From Halomonas sp. (lineage in GTDB: Bacteria > Pseudomonadota > Gammaproteobacteria > Pseudomonadales > Halomonadaceae): a stretch of DNA of 64,000 nt. Position 1 is the first letter of the stretch. Each line of letters starts with the position of its first letter. A program made the position numbers and the translations under genes. Of this stretch, positions 63,620-64,000 are shown piece after piece. The notes under the pieces are model-generated. The model was given only the letters and a program-made list of their open reading frames with translations, did not search any database and was not told the origin of the DNA. Location: assembly GCF_029263665.1 (NCBI RefSeq), contig NZ_JAJUFQ010000007.1, positions 184,744-248,743 on the forward strand, given 5' to 3'.

Positions 63620-64000
63620 ATGGAAATTACTCCAGAGCGTCAAACGCACCTCAAGCAGCTCGAAGCCGAGTCCATTCACATCATTCGTGAAGTGGCTGCC
63701 GAGTTCCGCAACCCGGTGATGATGTATTCCATCGGCAAGGATTCCTCGGTCATGCTGCATCTGGCTCGCAAGGCCTTCTATCCGGGGACCCCGCCGTTCC
63801 CGCTGATGCACGTCAACACCACCTGGAAGTTCAAGGAGATGATCGAATTCCGTGACCGTATGGCCGACGAGGCCGGCATGGAATTGATCGAGCACATCAA
63901 CCAGGAAGGTGTCGAGGCCAACATCAATCCCTTTGATCACGGCAGCGCCAAGTACACCGACATCATGAAGACCCAGGCGCTCAAGCAGGCCCTGGACAAG
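63620..64000 (+). CDS. cysD: Sulfate adenylyltransferase subunit 2 (5' part only)
   Basis: The first 127 codons of CysD, running off the right edge. The N-terminus closely follows E. coli Cys[47 protein letters not shown] with the PP-loop SxGKDS, the [10 protein letters not shown] segment (E. coli VDTGWKFREM), then [24 protein letters not shown]. With CysN it activates sulfate to APS, the step before PAPS. The gene is 88 bp downstream of cysQ in the same direction and probably forms a unit with it. The ATG at 63620 has a weak ribosome site but is supported by the family alignment. Confidence 0.95.
   Translation, partial: MEITPERQTHLKQLEAESIHIIREVAAEFRNPVMMYSIGKDSSVMLHLARKAFYPGTPPFPLMHVNTTWKFKEMIEFRDRMADEAGMELIEHINQEGVEANINPFDHGSAKYTDIMKTQALKQALDK

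Overview
This 64-kb window looks like chromosomal DNA of a gammaproteobacterium, most likely a marine or halophilic member of the Halomonadaceae. That placement is inferred from the gene set, moderate-to-high GC coding DNA and protein style, not from a marker gene. No rRNA, tRNA, CRISPR array, transposase or phage gene was seen.

Region 1 (1-20.4 kb) is a surface-adhesion and signalling block. It holds a giant LEPR/DUF4347 repeat protein (minus strand, running off the left edge) and a divergent BvgA/EvgA-type response regulator overlapping a BvgS/EvgS-type hybrid kinase. A secreted arylsulfatase follows. A four-gene chaperone-usher pilus operon lies on the minus strand, with a second BvgA/EvgA-type regulator upstream of it. 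TTCYTACA/TAGGAA elements resembling BvgA/EvgA sites lie in front of the adhesin/regulator pair and the pilus operon.

Region 2 (20.4-22.8 kb) is non-coding and becomes very AT-rich. It ends in a capsule-operon leader with a perfect RfaH ops element, GGCGGTAGCGTG.

Region 3 (22.8-61.8 kb) is a complete ABC-transporter-dependent capsule locus on the plus strand. It starts with a lipoprotein and kpsD/M/T/E-like export genes. Next come dTDP-rhamnose genes rmlB, rmlD, rmlA and rmlC, with pgi and pgm inserted between rmlA and rmlC. A lower-GC variable core then encodes an RgpF-HAD protein, a glycosyltransferase-sulfotransferase fusion, three further sulfotransferase-like proteins and a tandem GT2. 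Two small genes follow with their own promoter and terminator. The right-hand module is kpsC, kpsS, an SDR, an LTA-synthase/sulfatase-family membrane protein, a 2575-residue iterative type I PKS and an alpha-oxoamine synthase. It corresponds to the rhizobial rkpA/G/H/I and Burkholderia wcbP/Q/R/T sets.

Region 4 (61.8-64 kb) has a non-coding stretch, then cysQ (PAP phosphatase) and the start of cysD (ATP sulfurylase).

Taken together, the window suggests a rhamnose-containing, sulfated capsule built with a polyketide-derived lipid component. Transcription would be extended by RfaH, and activated sulfate would be supplied and recycled by neighbouring cys genes. Adhesin and pilus expression would be set by a BvgAS/EvgAS-like phosphorelay. 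Capsule sulfation and the regulon are inferences; the gene content and motifs are visible in the sequence.
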